5,217 nt of DNA from positions 249,843 to 255,059 of the forward strand of contig NZ_MDDW01000005.1 of assembly GCF_001854865.1 (NCBI RefSeq). Direction: 5' to 3'. This DNA comes from Rhizobium sp. LCM 4573 (lineage in GTDB: Bacteria > Pseudomonadota > Alphaproteobacteria > Rhizobiales > Rhizobiaceae). Position 1 is the first letter of the stretch. Every line of letters begins with the position of its first letter. Below the pieces are notes generated by a model, which saw only the letters and a program-made list of their open reading frames with translations, did no database searches and was not told the DNA's origin. Below are positions 1 to 5,217 of this stretch, piece by piece. The translations under genes were made by a program, and so were the position numbers.

Positions 1-708
1 CCAATCGAGGTTATGGCGGAGCGCGGCCGCGAGACGCTGCGGCATGGCCCGATGAAGCCCATGGGGCTAACGAATGCTCATAATCCCTCGGTCAAACCCT
101 ATGCCGTCGTGCAGCTTCGCCAGGACAATGCGCTCGGCACGCTCTACAACATGGTCGGCTTCCAGACGAAGCTGAAATACGGCACGCAGGCGGAGATCTT
201 CCGCATGATTCCGGGCCTGCAGAATGCCGAATTCGCAAGGCTCGGCGGCCTGCACCGCAACACCTACATCCATTCCCCCGTCCTGCTCGATCGGACCCTG
301 ACGCTGAAGAGCAGGCCCGGCTTGCGCTTTGCCGGCCAGATCACCGGCTGCGAAGGCTATGTGGAGAGTGCGGCGATCGGCCTTCTGGCCGGTCGTTTCG
401 CGGCCAGCGAGCGCAAGGGAGAAACCCTTGCTCCTCCGCCGGTCACGACCGCCTTCGGTTCCCTGCTGGGCCACATCACGGGAGGGCACCTGGTTTCCGA
501 TGACGAGCCGGGCAAGAGATCTTTCCAGCCGATGAACATCAATTTCGGGCTTTTCCCGGAACTGCAGCCGGGCTCGATCGTCAAGCCGGAAGGCGTGAAG
601 CGCTTCCGCGGCAAGGACAAGTCGGTCATGAAGCGCCAGCTTCTCGCGGCCCGGGCGTTGCAGGACTGCGCCGCCTGGCTGGGACACGAGGTCCGGGCGG
701 CGGGCTGA
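1..708 (+). CDS. trmFO: TrmFO, folate/FAD-dependent tRNA (uracil-5-)-methyltransferase, C-terminal half (5' truncated by window edge)
   Basis: TrmFO makes 5-methyluridine at position 54 in the T-loop of tRNA, using methylenetetrahydrofolate as carbon donor and FADH2 as reductant; it is a cytoplasmic flavoprotein. The frame is open from base 1, giving 235 visible residues against about 450-480 for the family, so roughly the N-terminal half is outside the window, including the dinucleotide-binding Gly-rich motif and the catalytic-cysteine region. Visible family signatures are [10 protein letters not shown] (about residues 14-23), [20 protein letters not shown] (38-57), the FAD-contacting [14 protein letters not shown] (110-123), GLLAGR and [13 protein letters not shown] near the C-terminus. 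The Met at base 13 is internal, not a start. The gene converges on the minus-strand gene that ends at 711, with 2 bp between the stops. The identification is firm from the motifs. No frameshift is seen. Confidence 0.96.
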   Translation, partial: PIEVMAERGRETLRHGPMKPMGLTNAHNPSVKPYAVVQLRQDNALGTLYNMVGFQTKLKYGTQAEIFRMIPGLQNAEFARLGGLHRNTYIHSPVLLDRTLTLKSRPGLRFAGQITGCEGYVESAAIGLLAGRFAASERKGETLAPPPVTTAFGSLLGHITGGHLVSDDEPGKRSFQPMNINFGLFPELQPGSIVKPEGVKRFRGKDKSVMKRQLLAARALQDCAAWLGHEVRAAG

Positions 709-710
709 GA

Positions 711-1178
711 TCAGGCGCGATCGGCCGCCGGTTCCTGTTTTCCGGCCTCCCGGTCTTCGGGGCTCACGTAGTTATCGAGCAGCCAGAGCGAGACTTCGGC
801 TGCGTCCTGCTCGGTGGCGAAGACGTATTCGCCGTTCTGGCTGCGGACATCCAGGAAATCCACGGAAAAACCTCTGGGATTGCCGGAGGGCGTCACTCGC
901 ACGCGGCCGGGCTGGATAACGTGGCAGGCGTAATGCTTGCGGTGGTTGCGCATGATGCCGGTCTTGCCGTCATAGAGCCGCACGAAGACCGCGCCGCCGT
1001 CAGCCGTCACATGCAGGGCACGGATCGCTTCGTTGGGAAAGGCCCGGCCGAATTCCAGTATGGCAAGCCCGGTATCCTGGCTGCCTTCCGTTCTCTCCAG
1101 CCGTGCCATGCGTGAGGCATAGAGCGCCAAGAGCACGACCAATCCGAATACGATCGACCATACGACGACGGGACTCAC
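711..1178 (-). CDS. Uncharacterised single-pass membrane-anchored protein (155 aa)
   Basis: I do not recognise a named family. The protein has one N-terminal hydrophobic helix (about residues 4-20, VVVWSIVFGLVVLLALY) followed by a basic stretch (SRMARLER). By the positive-inside rule, the remaining 130 or so residues should face the cytoplasm. The soluble part is of mixed alpha/beta character, with no catalytic motif I can name, and ends in a charged, probably disordered tail. I chose the GTG at 1178 because AGGGAGGAG lies directly upstream with ideal spacing; an in-frame GTG at 1202 would add 8 residues but would place that Shine-Dalgarno sequence inside the gene. It lies 76 bp downstream of the squalene-synthase-like gene on the same strand and is probably co-transcribed with it. 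The coding character is convincing; the function is unknown. Confidence 0.8.
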   Translation of the reverse strand: MSPVVVWSIVFGLVVLLALYASRMARLERTEGSQDTGLAILEFGRAFPNEAIRALHVTADGGAVFVRLYDGKTGIMRNHRKHYACHVIQPGRVRVTPSGNPRGFSVDFLDVRSQNGEYVFATEQDAAEVSLWLLDNYVSPEDREAGKQEPAADRA

Positions 1179-1180
1179 CG

Positions 1181-1189
1181 GCTCCTCCC
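1181..1189 (-). promoter_or_regulatory. Ribosome binding site deciding the GTG start at 1178
   Basis: The minus strand reads AGGGAGGAG followed by CC and then the GTG codon (the GGAGG core is about 5 nt from it). This strong Shine-Dalgarno match favours the GTG at 1178 over the in-frame GTG at 1202, whose upstream sequence matches less well. Confidence 0.7.
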
Positions 1190-1254
1190 TAGCGAACGGC
1201 ACGCTTGCCGTCCGCCATCATTATCGCGCGAGGCTTGCGCGAATGTGGTGCCTG

Positions 1255-2109
1255 TCAGAATTTCTTCGTAACGATCGCTTTCACAAGGCGAAGCTGGCGC
1301 CGCCATTGCGGCTGCTGGAGGCTCGTTTCGAGCACCTTGGCGCCCTCGCGCGCGGCCCGCCGAAGCACCGGTTCCGCCAAGGTCACCGGCAGGAAGGCGG
1401 CAAACACGGAAGCCGGAACCGGGCTGGCGCGCCGAGCCTTTGCAAAATGCTCCAGCCCCAGGCCGGCAAAAGCTTCTATCGCAGCGGAAATCTTCGCCTT
1501 CTCCTCGCCGAGAAGAAAGCTGTCCCGGTCGAGCCCGGTGGCAGCAAGTATATCGAGCGGCAGGTAGAGCTGTCCGCGGCGGCGATGGATCGGCATGAGC
1601 AGCAGCAGTCCCGCGATTGCCTGAGCCACGCCGGCATGTCCCGCCGCTTCGGCGGAACGCGCCGCATCGGCCGGTGACAGGATCAAGCTTGCAAGCTGGA
1701 TCAATGCAGACGCGGTTTCGCCGGCATAGCCCTCCAGTGCATTCCGATCGGATAACGGGTCGTCGTAGAGATCGAAGATACGACCGTCGATCATGTCGAT
1801 AAGCGTCTGGCGCGGCAGGCGGTGGGTCTCGATCGCCGCAAGCAGCCCGGCCGCGACCGGATTTGCTGAACTTTCGCCATGAGACGTGCCTTCGAGAAGA
1901 TCGCGCCACCATTGCAGCCGGATTTCCCCAGGCAAGGGTTCGCGTGCCACGTCCCGCACCCGGGCGATCTCCGCATTGAAGGCATAGAGTGCAGCGAGCG
2001 CTCCGCGCTTTTCGATCGGGGACAGAAGGCAGGCAAGATAGCGGTCGCGATCGGTCTCGCGAAGCGTCGCGAGGCAGATATCGGCATTGTCCGTGGCCGT
2101 GTCGGTCAC
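1255..2109 (-). CDS. Squalene/phytoene synthase-fold protein lacking catalytic Asp motifs; NDUFAF6-like
   Basis: This 284-aa all-alpha protein of the squalene/phytoene synthase superfamily matches human NDUFAF6 (complex I assembly factor) best in pattern. Examples are LYAFNAEIARVRD (about 41-53), LQWWRDLLEG (65-74), a GYAGETASALIQLASLIL segment (127-144) and HAGVAQAIAG...RRRGQLYLPLDIL (158-188). Enzymes of the superfamily carry two Asp-rich Mg-diphosphate-binding motifs. Here the first (DDxxD) reads ARVRD at 49-53, and the second (DxxED region) reads LMPIH at about 171-175, so both are essentially gone. A prenyl-transferring synthase is therefore unlikely; a structural or assembly role is inferred. 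I chose GTG at 2109 because CGAGG precedes it at good spacing; the longer TTG start at 2130 would overlap the upstream gene by 11 bp and has no such site. It follows the Mth938 gene by 10 bp, so the two are almost certainly co-transcribed. Automatic annotation would probably call it phytoene/squalene synthase. Confidence 0.93.
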   Translation of the reverse strand: MTDTATDNADICLATLRETDRDRYLACLLSPIEKRGALAALYAFNAEIARVRDVAREPLPGEIRLQWWRDLLEGTSHGESSANPVAAGLLAAIETHRLPRQTLIDMIDGRIFDLYDDPLSDRNALEGYAGETASALIQLASLILSPADAARSAEAAGHAGVAQAIAGLLLLMPIHRRRGQLYLPLDILAATGLDRDSFLLGEEKAKISAAIEAFAGLGLEHFAKARRASPVPASVFAAFLPVTLAEPVLRRAAREGAKVLETSLQQPQWRRQLRLVKAIVTKKF

Positions 2110-2114
2110 CGGCA

Positions 2115-2119
2115 CCTCG
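2115..2119 (-). promoter_or_regulatory. Ribosome binding site deciding the GTG start at 2109
   Basis: CGAGG lies on the minus strand immediately after the stop of the Mth938 gene and 5 nt before GTG at 2109. It favours this start over TTG at 2130 and suggests translational coupling between the two genes. Confidence 0.6.
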
Positions 2120-2506
2120 TCAGACGGCAATCAGGGCGGCGGCAACGGCGCGCGATTCCGACAGCATGATGTTGTAGGTCCGGACCGCAGCGCCCGTGCT
2201 CATGGGGTCCGATGCAATTCCGCGTGCCTTGAGCGCTGCCTTGAGCGCCACCGGAAGCGGCTTCAGGTTCTGCCCCGTGCCGACCAGGAGCACTTCGATC
2301 TCGCCGGCATCCGCCAATACCTTGGCGAAGGCGTCGACCGTCAGCGGATCGCCTTCCTTGACATCCCAGCCATGAACACCGGAAGGCAGGCAAAGCAGCG
2401 ATCCGCGATGCGACATATCGGCGAAACGAAAACCGCCATTGCCATAGGCGTCGATCGGAGCTCGCCCGGGAAAATGGGCGTCTCGGATTTCGATGCCTTT
2501 CGCCAT
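2120..2506 (-). CDS. Mth938/DUF498 domain protein, NDUFAF3-like (128 aa)
   Basis: This is a small single-domain protein of the Mth938 (DUF498) family, whose human member NDUFAF3 is a mitochondrial complex I assembly factor. The family hallmark is visible as VLLVGTG at 72-78, then a helix with ARGI (94-97) and a C-terminal segment VRTYNIMLSESRAVAAALI (108-126). The last segment aligns by eye with NDUFAF3 ATFNFLCHEGRVTGAALI. The N-terminal half (IDAYGNGGFRF, SLLCLPSGVHGWDV) also fits the family. No enzymatic residues are known or seen. I chose ATG at 2506, which has AGAAGG 9 nt upstream and begins MAKGIEIR as I recall for rhizobial relatives; an in-frame ATG at 2572 would add 22 residues of unlike, Cys/Ser-rich composition and has its purine run too close. 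It lies 94 bp downstream of yajC and 10 bp upstream of the squalene-synthase-like gene. Confidence 0.92.
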   Translation of the reverse strand: MAKGIEIRDAHFPGRAPIDAYGNGGFRFADMSHRGSLLCLPSGVHGWDVKEGDPLTVDAFAKVLADAGEIEVLLVGTGQNLKPLPVALKAALKARGIASDPMSTGAAVRTYNIMLSESRAVAAALIAV

Positions 2507-2523
2507 GCCCTTGAGCCTTCTCG

Positions 2524-2556
2524 AAAAAATCAGATCAGAGCCGCCGCAGCAGCTCT
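2524..2556 (-). terminator. Possible rho-independent terminator or attenuator after yajC
   Basis: On the minus strand, 2556-2537 can form an 8-bp stem (AGAGCTGC / GCGGCTCT, one U-G pair) with a TGCG tetraloop. A run of six T (2529-2524) follows after a 7-nt spacer. The gap before the T run is longer than in a canonical terminator, so it may be weak or incidental. It lies just upstream of the Mth938 Shine-Dalgarno sequence, so partial termination would set yajC and the downstream genes at different levels. Confidence 0.35.
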
Positions 2557-2600
2557 TGGAAAAGCGGGGCATGTCTTCCGCGACACGCCCGCCGCCATCA

Positions 2601-2957
2601 TCAGGAAGCAGCCGCTTCTGTCTTGACCGGCTCGCCCTTCACACGGACTTCGGCGATGTAGGCGCGCATCGCGCGGACCTTGACGCCTTCGGCGATTTCG
2701 ACTTCCAGTTCATTGTCGTCGACGACCTTGGTCACCTTGCCGGAAATACCGCCGCCGAGCACGACCTGGTCACCACGACGGATGGCGGAGAGCGTTTCCT
2801 GGCGCTTCTTCATCTGAGCGCGCTGCGGACGGATCAGAAAGAAATACCAGACCACCATCAGCGGTGCGAACAGGAAAAGCATTTCGAGGCCGGAGCCGAA
2901 CGCCGAGCCGCCGGGGGCTGCGCCTTCGGCCTGGGCGAATGCTTCAGTAATGAACAT
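2601..2957 (-). CDS. yajC: YajC, accessory subunit of the Sec preprotein translocase
   Basis: YajC is a small inner-membrane protein that associates with SecD and SecF at the SecYEG channel; it is not essential in E. coli. The 118-aa protein has the alphaproteobacterial N-terminus MFITEAFAQAEGA, one transmembrane helix (about residues 25-42, MLFLFAPLMVVWYFFLI) ending in the family signature RPQRAQMKKRQE, and a soluble cytoplasmic beta domain with IRRGDQVVLGGGISGKVTKV and VRVKGEPVK near the end. I chose ATG at 2957 because GGAG sits 6 nt upstream; an ATG at 2969 would add MEFS and would bury that site. The stop is a tandem TGA TGA. It is transcribed divergently from the ATPase gene. secD/secF, its usual partner genes, do not follow it in this window. 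Confidence 0.96.
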   Translation of the reverse strand: MFITEAFAQAEGAAPGGSAFGSGLEMLFLFAPLMVVWYFFLIRPQRAQMKKRQETLSAIRRGDQVVLGGGISGKVTKVVDDNELEVEIAEGVKVRAMRAYIAEVRVKGEPVKTEAAAS

Positions 2958-2963
2958 AGAGAA

Positions 2964-2967
2964 CTCC
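2964..2967 (-). promoter_or_regulatory. Ribosome binding site deciding the yajC start
   Basis: GGAG lies on the minus strand 6 nt before ATG at 2957. It rules in favour of this start over the upstream in-frame ATG at 2969, which overlaps the site. Confidence 0.7.
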
Positions 2968-3014
2968 ATATGGTTGCCGGGTCCTCTCCTCGAGCCCCCG
3001 CTTCAAGCCGCCGG

Positions 3015-3042
3015 AATATAGTTGCCATGGCCTGGAATGCAA
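3015..3042 (-). promoter_or_regulatory. Candidate sigma-70 promoter for yajC
   Basis: On the minus strand, TATATT (3020-3015) matches the -10 consensus at 5 of 6 bases. TTGCAT (3042-3037) lies 16 bp upstream and has only the TTG of a -35 box. Transcription would start near 3008, giving a leader of about 50 nt. This is the best candidate in the divergent intergenic region 2958-3146. No equally good plus-strand promoter was found for the ATPase; TTGAAA at 3093-3098 lacks a -10 at the right distance. Confidence 0.35.
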
Positions 3043-3133
3043 CAAAAACAGGTAGTCCGCAGTACCAAATCCACCTCTCTCAGACTTTCAGGTTGAAAAC
3101 GCGCGTGTTACCGCAGCAACCACCCCATAGGCC

Positions 3134-3138
3134 AGGAG
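3134..3138 (+). promoter_or_regulatory. Ribosome binding site of the DUF815 ATPase gene
   Basis: AGGAG lies 8 nt before ATG at 3147. It fixes the start there, although the same frame stays open far upstream through the yajC antisense strand. Confidence 0.7.
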
Positions 3139-3146
3139 ATACGACG

Positions 3147-4019
3147 ATGAACGACGAGTTGAATACGCTGCTGCTTGCCGAAGTCCGCCGGCTGGCGGAT
3201 GCGCTCGAGCGCCTCGCCGGACCTCCGCCCGCCGTCAACGACTGGAACGCCGCCGACTGTTTCGTCTGGGTGCCCGCCAACCTGCGCCTGCAGCCGGTGC
3301 CCCGGCCGAACCGCGTGGCCTTGAAGCTCATCCGCGGCGTGGAACACGTGCGCGATATCCTGCACGAAAACACGCTGCGCTTCGCGGAAGGCTTTGCCGC
3401 AAACAACGTGCTCCTCTGGGGTGCTCGCGGCATGGGCAAGTCGTCCCTGGTGAAAGCGGTCCACGAGGATGTCCGCGCCGCGACCGGCGTATCGCTGAAG
3501 CTTGTCGAGGTGCATCGCGAGGATATCGCCTCGTTGCCGGAACTTCTGGATATTCTGAAAGCTTCCGGCCACCGGGTCATCGTCTTCTGCGACGATCTCT
3601 CCTTCGATCATGACGACACGGCCTACAAATCGCTGAAAGCAGCACTCGACGGCGGCATCGAAGGCCGGCCGGACAATGTGCTCTTCTATGCGACCTCAAA
3701 CCGCCGGCACCTGCTGCCGCGCAACATGATCGAGAACGAGCAATCGACCGCAATCAATCCTTCCGAGGCCGTGGAGGAAAAAGTCTCGCTATCGGACCGT
3801 TTCGGCCTCTGGCTCGGTTTCCACAAATGCAGCCAGGACGATTACCTGACGATGATCGACGGCTACGCCGATCATTTCGAACTCGGCCTCGACCGCGAGA
3901 CCCTGCACGCGCAAGCGCTCGAATGGGCAACGACCCGCGGCGGACGATCCGGACGCGTCGCATGGCAATATATCCAGGATCTGGCTGGCCGCCTCAGGAA
4001 GCCGCTGCAGAAAGAGTGA
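3147..4019 (+). CDS. DUF815-family AAA+ ATPase (290 aa)
   Basis: This is a predicted cytoplasmic P-loop ATPase of the DUF815 family, whose members have no settled function. It has the AAA+ elements in order: Walker A GARGMGKSS (92-100) after a hydrophobic strand NNVLLW, Walker B VIVFCDD (144-150), sensor 1 YATSNRRHLLP (181-191), a likely arginine finger in LSDRFGLWLGF (R218), and a C-terminal helical lid with GRSGRVAWQYIQDLAGR carrying the sensor 2 region (about 266-282). The N-terminal 60 or so residues are a leucine-rich helix and a linker. The length is normal for the family and the gene is complete. The start at ATG 3147 is backed by AGGAG. It is monocistronic in this window: divergent from yajC and closed by the terminator at 4029-4057. 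Family assignment is firm; the substrate is unknown. Confidence 0.94.
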   Translation: MNDELNTLLLAEVRRLADALERLAGPPPAVNDWNAADCFVWVPANLRLQPVPRPNRVALKLIRGVEHVRDILHENTLRFAEGFAANNVLLWGARGMGKSSLVKAVHEDVRAATGVSLKLVEVHREDIASLPELLDILKASGHRVIVFCDDLSFDHDDTAYKSLKAALDGGIEGRPDNVLFYATSNRRHLLPRNMIENEQSTAINPSEAVEEKVSLSDRFGLWLGFHKCSQDDYLTMIDGYADHFELGLDRETLHAQALEWATTRGGRSGRVAWQYIQDLAGRLRKPLQKE

Positions 4020-4028
4020 CGCAAACGC

Positions 4029-4057
4029 GGAAAAGCCCGGCATTGCCGGGCTTTTCC
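4029..4057. terminator. Strong bidirectional rho-independent terminator
   Basis: GGAAAAGCCCGGC and GCCGGGCTTTTCC form a perfect 13-bp stem around an ATT loop. The GC-rich core is flanked by A4 on one side and T4 on the other, so it can terminate on either strand. It lies between the convergent ATPase gene (stop at 4019) and the NlpD-like gene (stop at 4082) and serves both. Confidence 0.9.
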
Positions 4058-4081
4058 TCCGTCCCCTTGAAACGCACTACA

Positions 4082-5217
4082 TTATTCAAGGAAGCTGATC
4101 GGATTGACCGGGGTCGCGTCCTTGCGGACTTCGAAGTGAACCTGCGGGCGCTTGGCGTCGCCGCTCATGCCGGACGCTGCGATCGTCTGGCCGCGCGTCA
4201 CCTTCTGGCCCCGGCTCACGTTGAGATTGCCCGCATGGCCATAAACCGTGACCTTGCCGTCGTCATGGCGCACCAGAACCGTGTTGCCGAGTTGCTTCAA
4301 GCCGTTGCCGGCATAGATGACGACACCATTTTCCGCGGCCTTGATCGGCGTGCCTTCCGGAACCGAGATATCGATACCGTCATTGCGGCTGCCGTTGACG
4401 TTCTGGCCGAAGCCCGCGACGACCGCGCCACTGACCGGCCAGCGATACTTGCCGATACCCGTGGACGAAGGTGCTGCTGCGGTTATGTCGGACTTTGTCG
4501 CGACATCGGAAATCGAGGCGGTTTCGACCGGCGCCTTTGCCTCGGCGGGGGTCTGGGCAGCCTGAACCGGAGCCTCGGCGGCCTTCGGCGTCGCCGCCGG
4601 CTTTTCCGTGGCGTTCTGCGGAATGGAAGCCGTCCTGACGGGCTCGTTGGAAGCAGCGCTCGCGCCCGGCATCCGCAGCGTCTGGCCGACGCGGATGCTT
4701 TCCGCACTGAGGCCGTTGGCCGCCTTGAGAGCCGCAACCGATACGCCGGTCTCGCGGGCAATCTTGTTAAGCGAATCTCCCGGCTTCACCACATAGCCGT
4801 CCGTCGGCGGAACCGGCTTATCCCCGGAAGGCGGCGTGAGCTTGGCGGCCTCACCCTGAACCTTGTCGCGAGCGGCACCGCTCGGCAGCACGGCAACCTT
4901 TTGCTCTTGCTGCTGGGCCGGCGCAGGCGCCTTGTTCTGCAGATCGATATCGGCAGCAGCCGTCTTGGCCGAATTGCGGGCGGGCCCGAAAGTCGGAATG
5001 ATGACGATCTGGCCGGGCGCCAGCTTGCCGCCGTTGGCTTTCAGAATTTCCTTTTCCGGAACACCGTAGCGCGAGGCAAGCGTCGCCGAGGTTTCGCCGG
5101 GACGCAGGGTTACCTGCGGAGCATTGACCGTCGACCAGCCGGACATCGGCTTGGTCGCGCCCGTGGCAATGGCATCCGGCTGCCGGCGAGGCGCGGCAGC
5201 ATTCGAGACACCTTCCT
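4082..5217 (-). CDS. NlpD-like LysM/degenerate LytM (M23) protein, 5' truncated by window edge
   Basis: This is an envelope protein that binds peptidoglycan and most likely activates a cell-wall amidase at division. The frame stays open from the ATG-like Met at 5146 to the window edge (23 more codons, EGVSNAAAPRRQ...), so that Met is internal and the signal peptide or lipobox is off the edge. 377 residues are visible. Numbered from the first full codon they are LysM 1 (about 35-74), LysM 2 (139-183, GYVVKPGDSLNKIA...RVGQTLRMP), an Ala/Pro/Lys-rich linker (184-256) and a C-terminal LytM/M23 domain (257-377). In the LytM domain the first zinc-ligand His is Asn (NDGIDI, N278), while its Asp (D282) is kept. 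The HxH motif reads QVH (Q358, H360), and YGH (H327) is retained. E. coli NlpD has the same kind of losses. In many proteobacteria nlpD follows surE and pcm; those genes would lie beyond the right edge. Confidence 0.92.
   Translation of the reverse strand, partial: EGVSNAAAPRRQPDAIATGATKPMSGWSTVNAPQVTLRPGETSATLASRYGVPEKEILKANGGKLAPGQIVIIPTFGPARNSAKTAAADIDLQNKAPAPAQQQEQKVAVLPSGAARDKVQGEAAKLTPPSGDKPVPPTDGYVVKPGDSLNKIARETGVSVAALKAANGLSAESIRVGQTLRMPGASAASNEPVRTASIPQNATEKPAATPKAAEAPVQAAQTPAEAKAPVETASISDVATKSDITAAAPSSTGIGKYRWPVSGAVVAGFGQNVNGSRNDGIDISVPEGTPIKAAENGVVIYAGNGLKQLGNTVLVRHDDGKVTVYGHAGNLNVSRGQKVTRGQTIAASGMSGDAKRPQVHFEVRKDATPVNPISFLE

Noticed and set aside
67..687. Long minus-strand open frame (206 codons) opposite trmFO
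   Set aside because: trmFO on the plus strand is unmistakable. The antisense frame is a high-GC shadow with no recognisable domain and no ribosome binding site of note.
1175..1912. 245-codon minus-strand frame overlapping the squalene-synthase-like gene
   Set aside because: It is Arg/Cys-rich out-of-frame sequence typical of a GC-rich shadow; the overlapping frame has clear family motifs.
3045..3095. tRNA-like 3' end (AAATCCACCTCTCTC) in the yajC-ATPase intergenic region
   Set aside because: There is no matching 5' acceptor strand, no D or anticodon arm and no GGTTC T-loop core; the likeness is too short to call even a tRNA relic.
3093..3121. TTGAAA as a -35 box for the ATPase gene
   Set aside because: No reasonable -10 hexamer lies 16-18 bp downstream (3115-3122).
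2493..3146. Open plus-strand extension of the ATPase frame by 218 codons
   Set aside because: It runs antisense through yajC and the divergent intergenic region; the AGGAG before ATG at 3147 and the family length place the true start there.
5144..5146. Met at 5146 as the start of the NlpD-like gene
   Set aside because: The frame stays open to the window edge with protein-like Ala/Pro sequence, there is no ribosome binding site, and the protein would lack any export signal.

Overview
The window reads as chromosomal DNA of an alphaproteobacterium, most likely a member of the Rhizobiaceae (Rhizobium/Agrobacterium/Sinorhizobium group). The basis is the high-GC coding sequence, the near-textbook rhizobial form of the TrmFO C-terminus and of YajC, and the combination of neighbours. 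This is inference from recognised proteins; no search was run. I see no mobile element, CRISPR array, complete tRNA or rRNA.

Layout, left to right: (1) the C-terminal half of trmFO (+ strand, cut by the left edge). (2) A minus-strand group, read right to left: yajC (2957-2601), a small Mth938/DUF498 protein (2506-2120), a squalene/phytoene-synthase-fold protein (2109-1255) and a membrane-anchored protein of unknown function (1178-711). The last ends 2 bp from the trmFO stop, convergently. (3) A 189-bp divergent intergenic region (2958-3146). (4) A plus-strand DUF815-type AAA+ ATPase (3147-4019). (5) A strong bidirectional terminator (4029-4057). (6) The C-terminal part of an NlpD-like LysM/LytM protein (minus strand, cut by the right edge). 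Its reading frame stays open to the edge, so the internal Met at 5146 is not the start.

The most interesting content is the minus-strand group. The Mth938 protein resembles human NDUFAF3, and the squalene-synthase-like protein resembles human NDUFAF6; both human proteins are mitochondrial complex I assembly factors. They sit 10 bp apart downstream of the Sec accessory gene yajC. The squalene-synthase-like protein has lost both Asp-rich catalytic motifs, which fits an assembly role better than terpenoid synthesis. The small membrane protein that follows could be a further partner, but that is speculation.

Two other points stand out. No secD/secF or secDF gene lies between yajC and the Mth938 gene, where I expect one in related genomes; there is only a 94-bp gap with a possible hairpin terminator. 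The LytM domain of the NlpD-like protein lacks two of the zinc-ligand histidines, as in E. coli NlpD, so it is probably an amidase activator rather than a peptidase.

The annotated genes fill almost all of the window. The only non-coding stretches above 50 bp are 1179-1254, 2507-2600, 2958-3146 and 4020-4081, all described below; none exceeds 300 bp.
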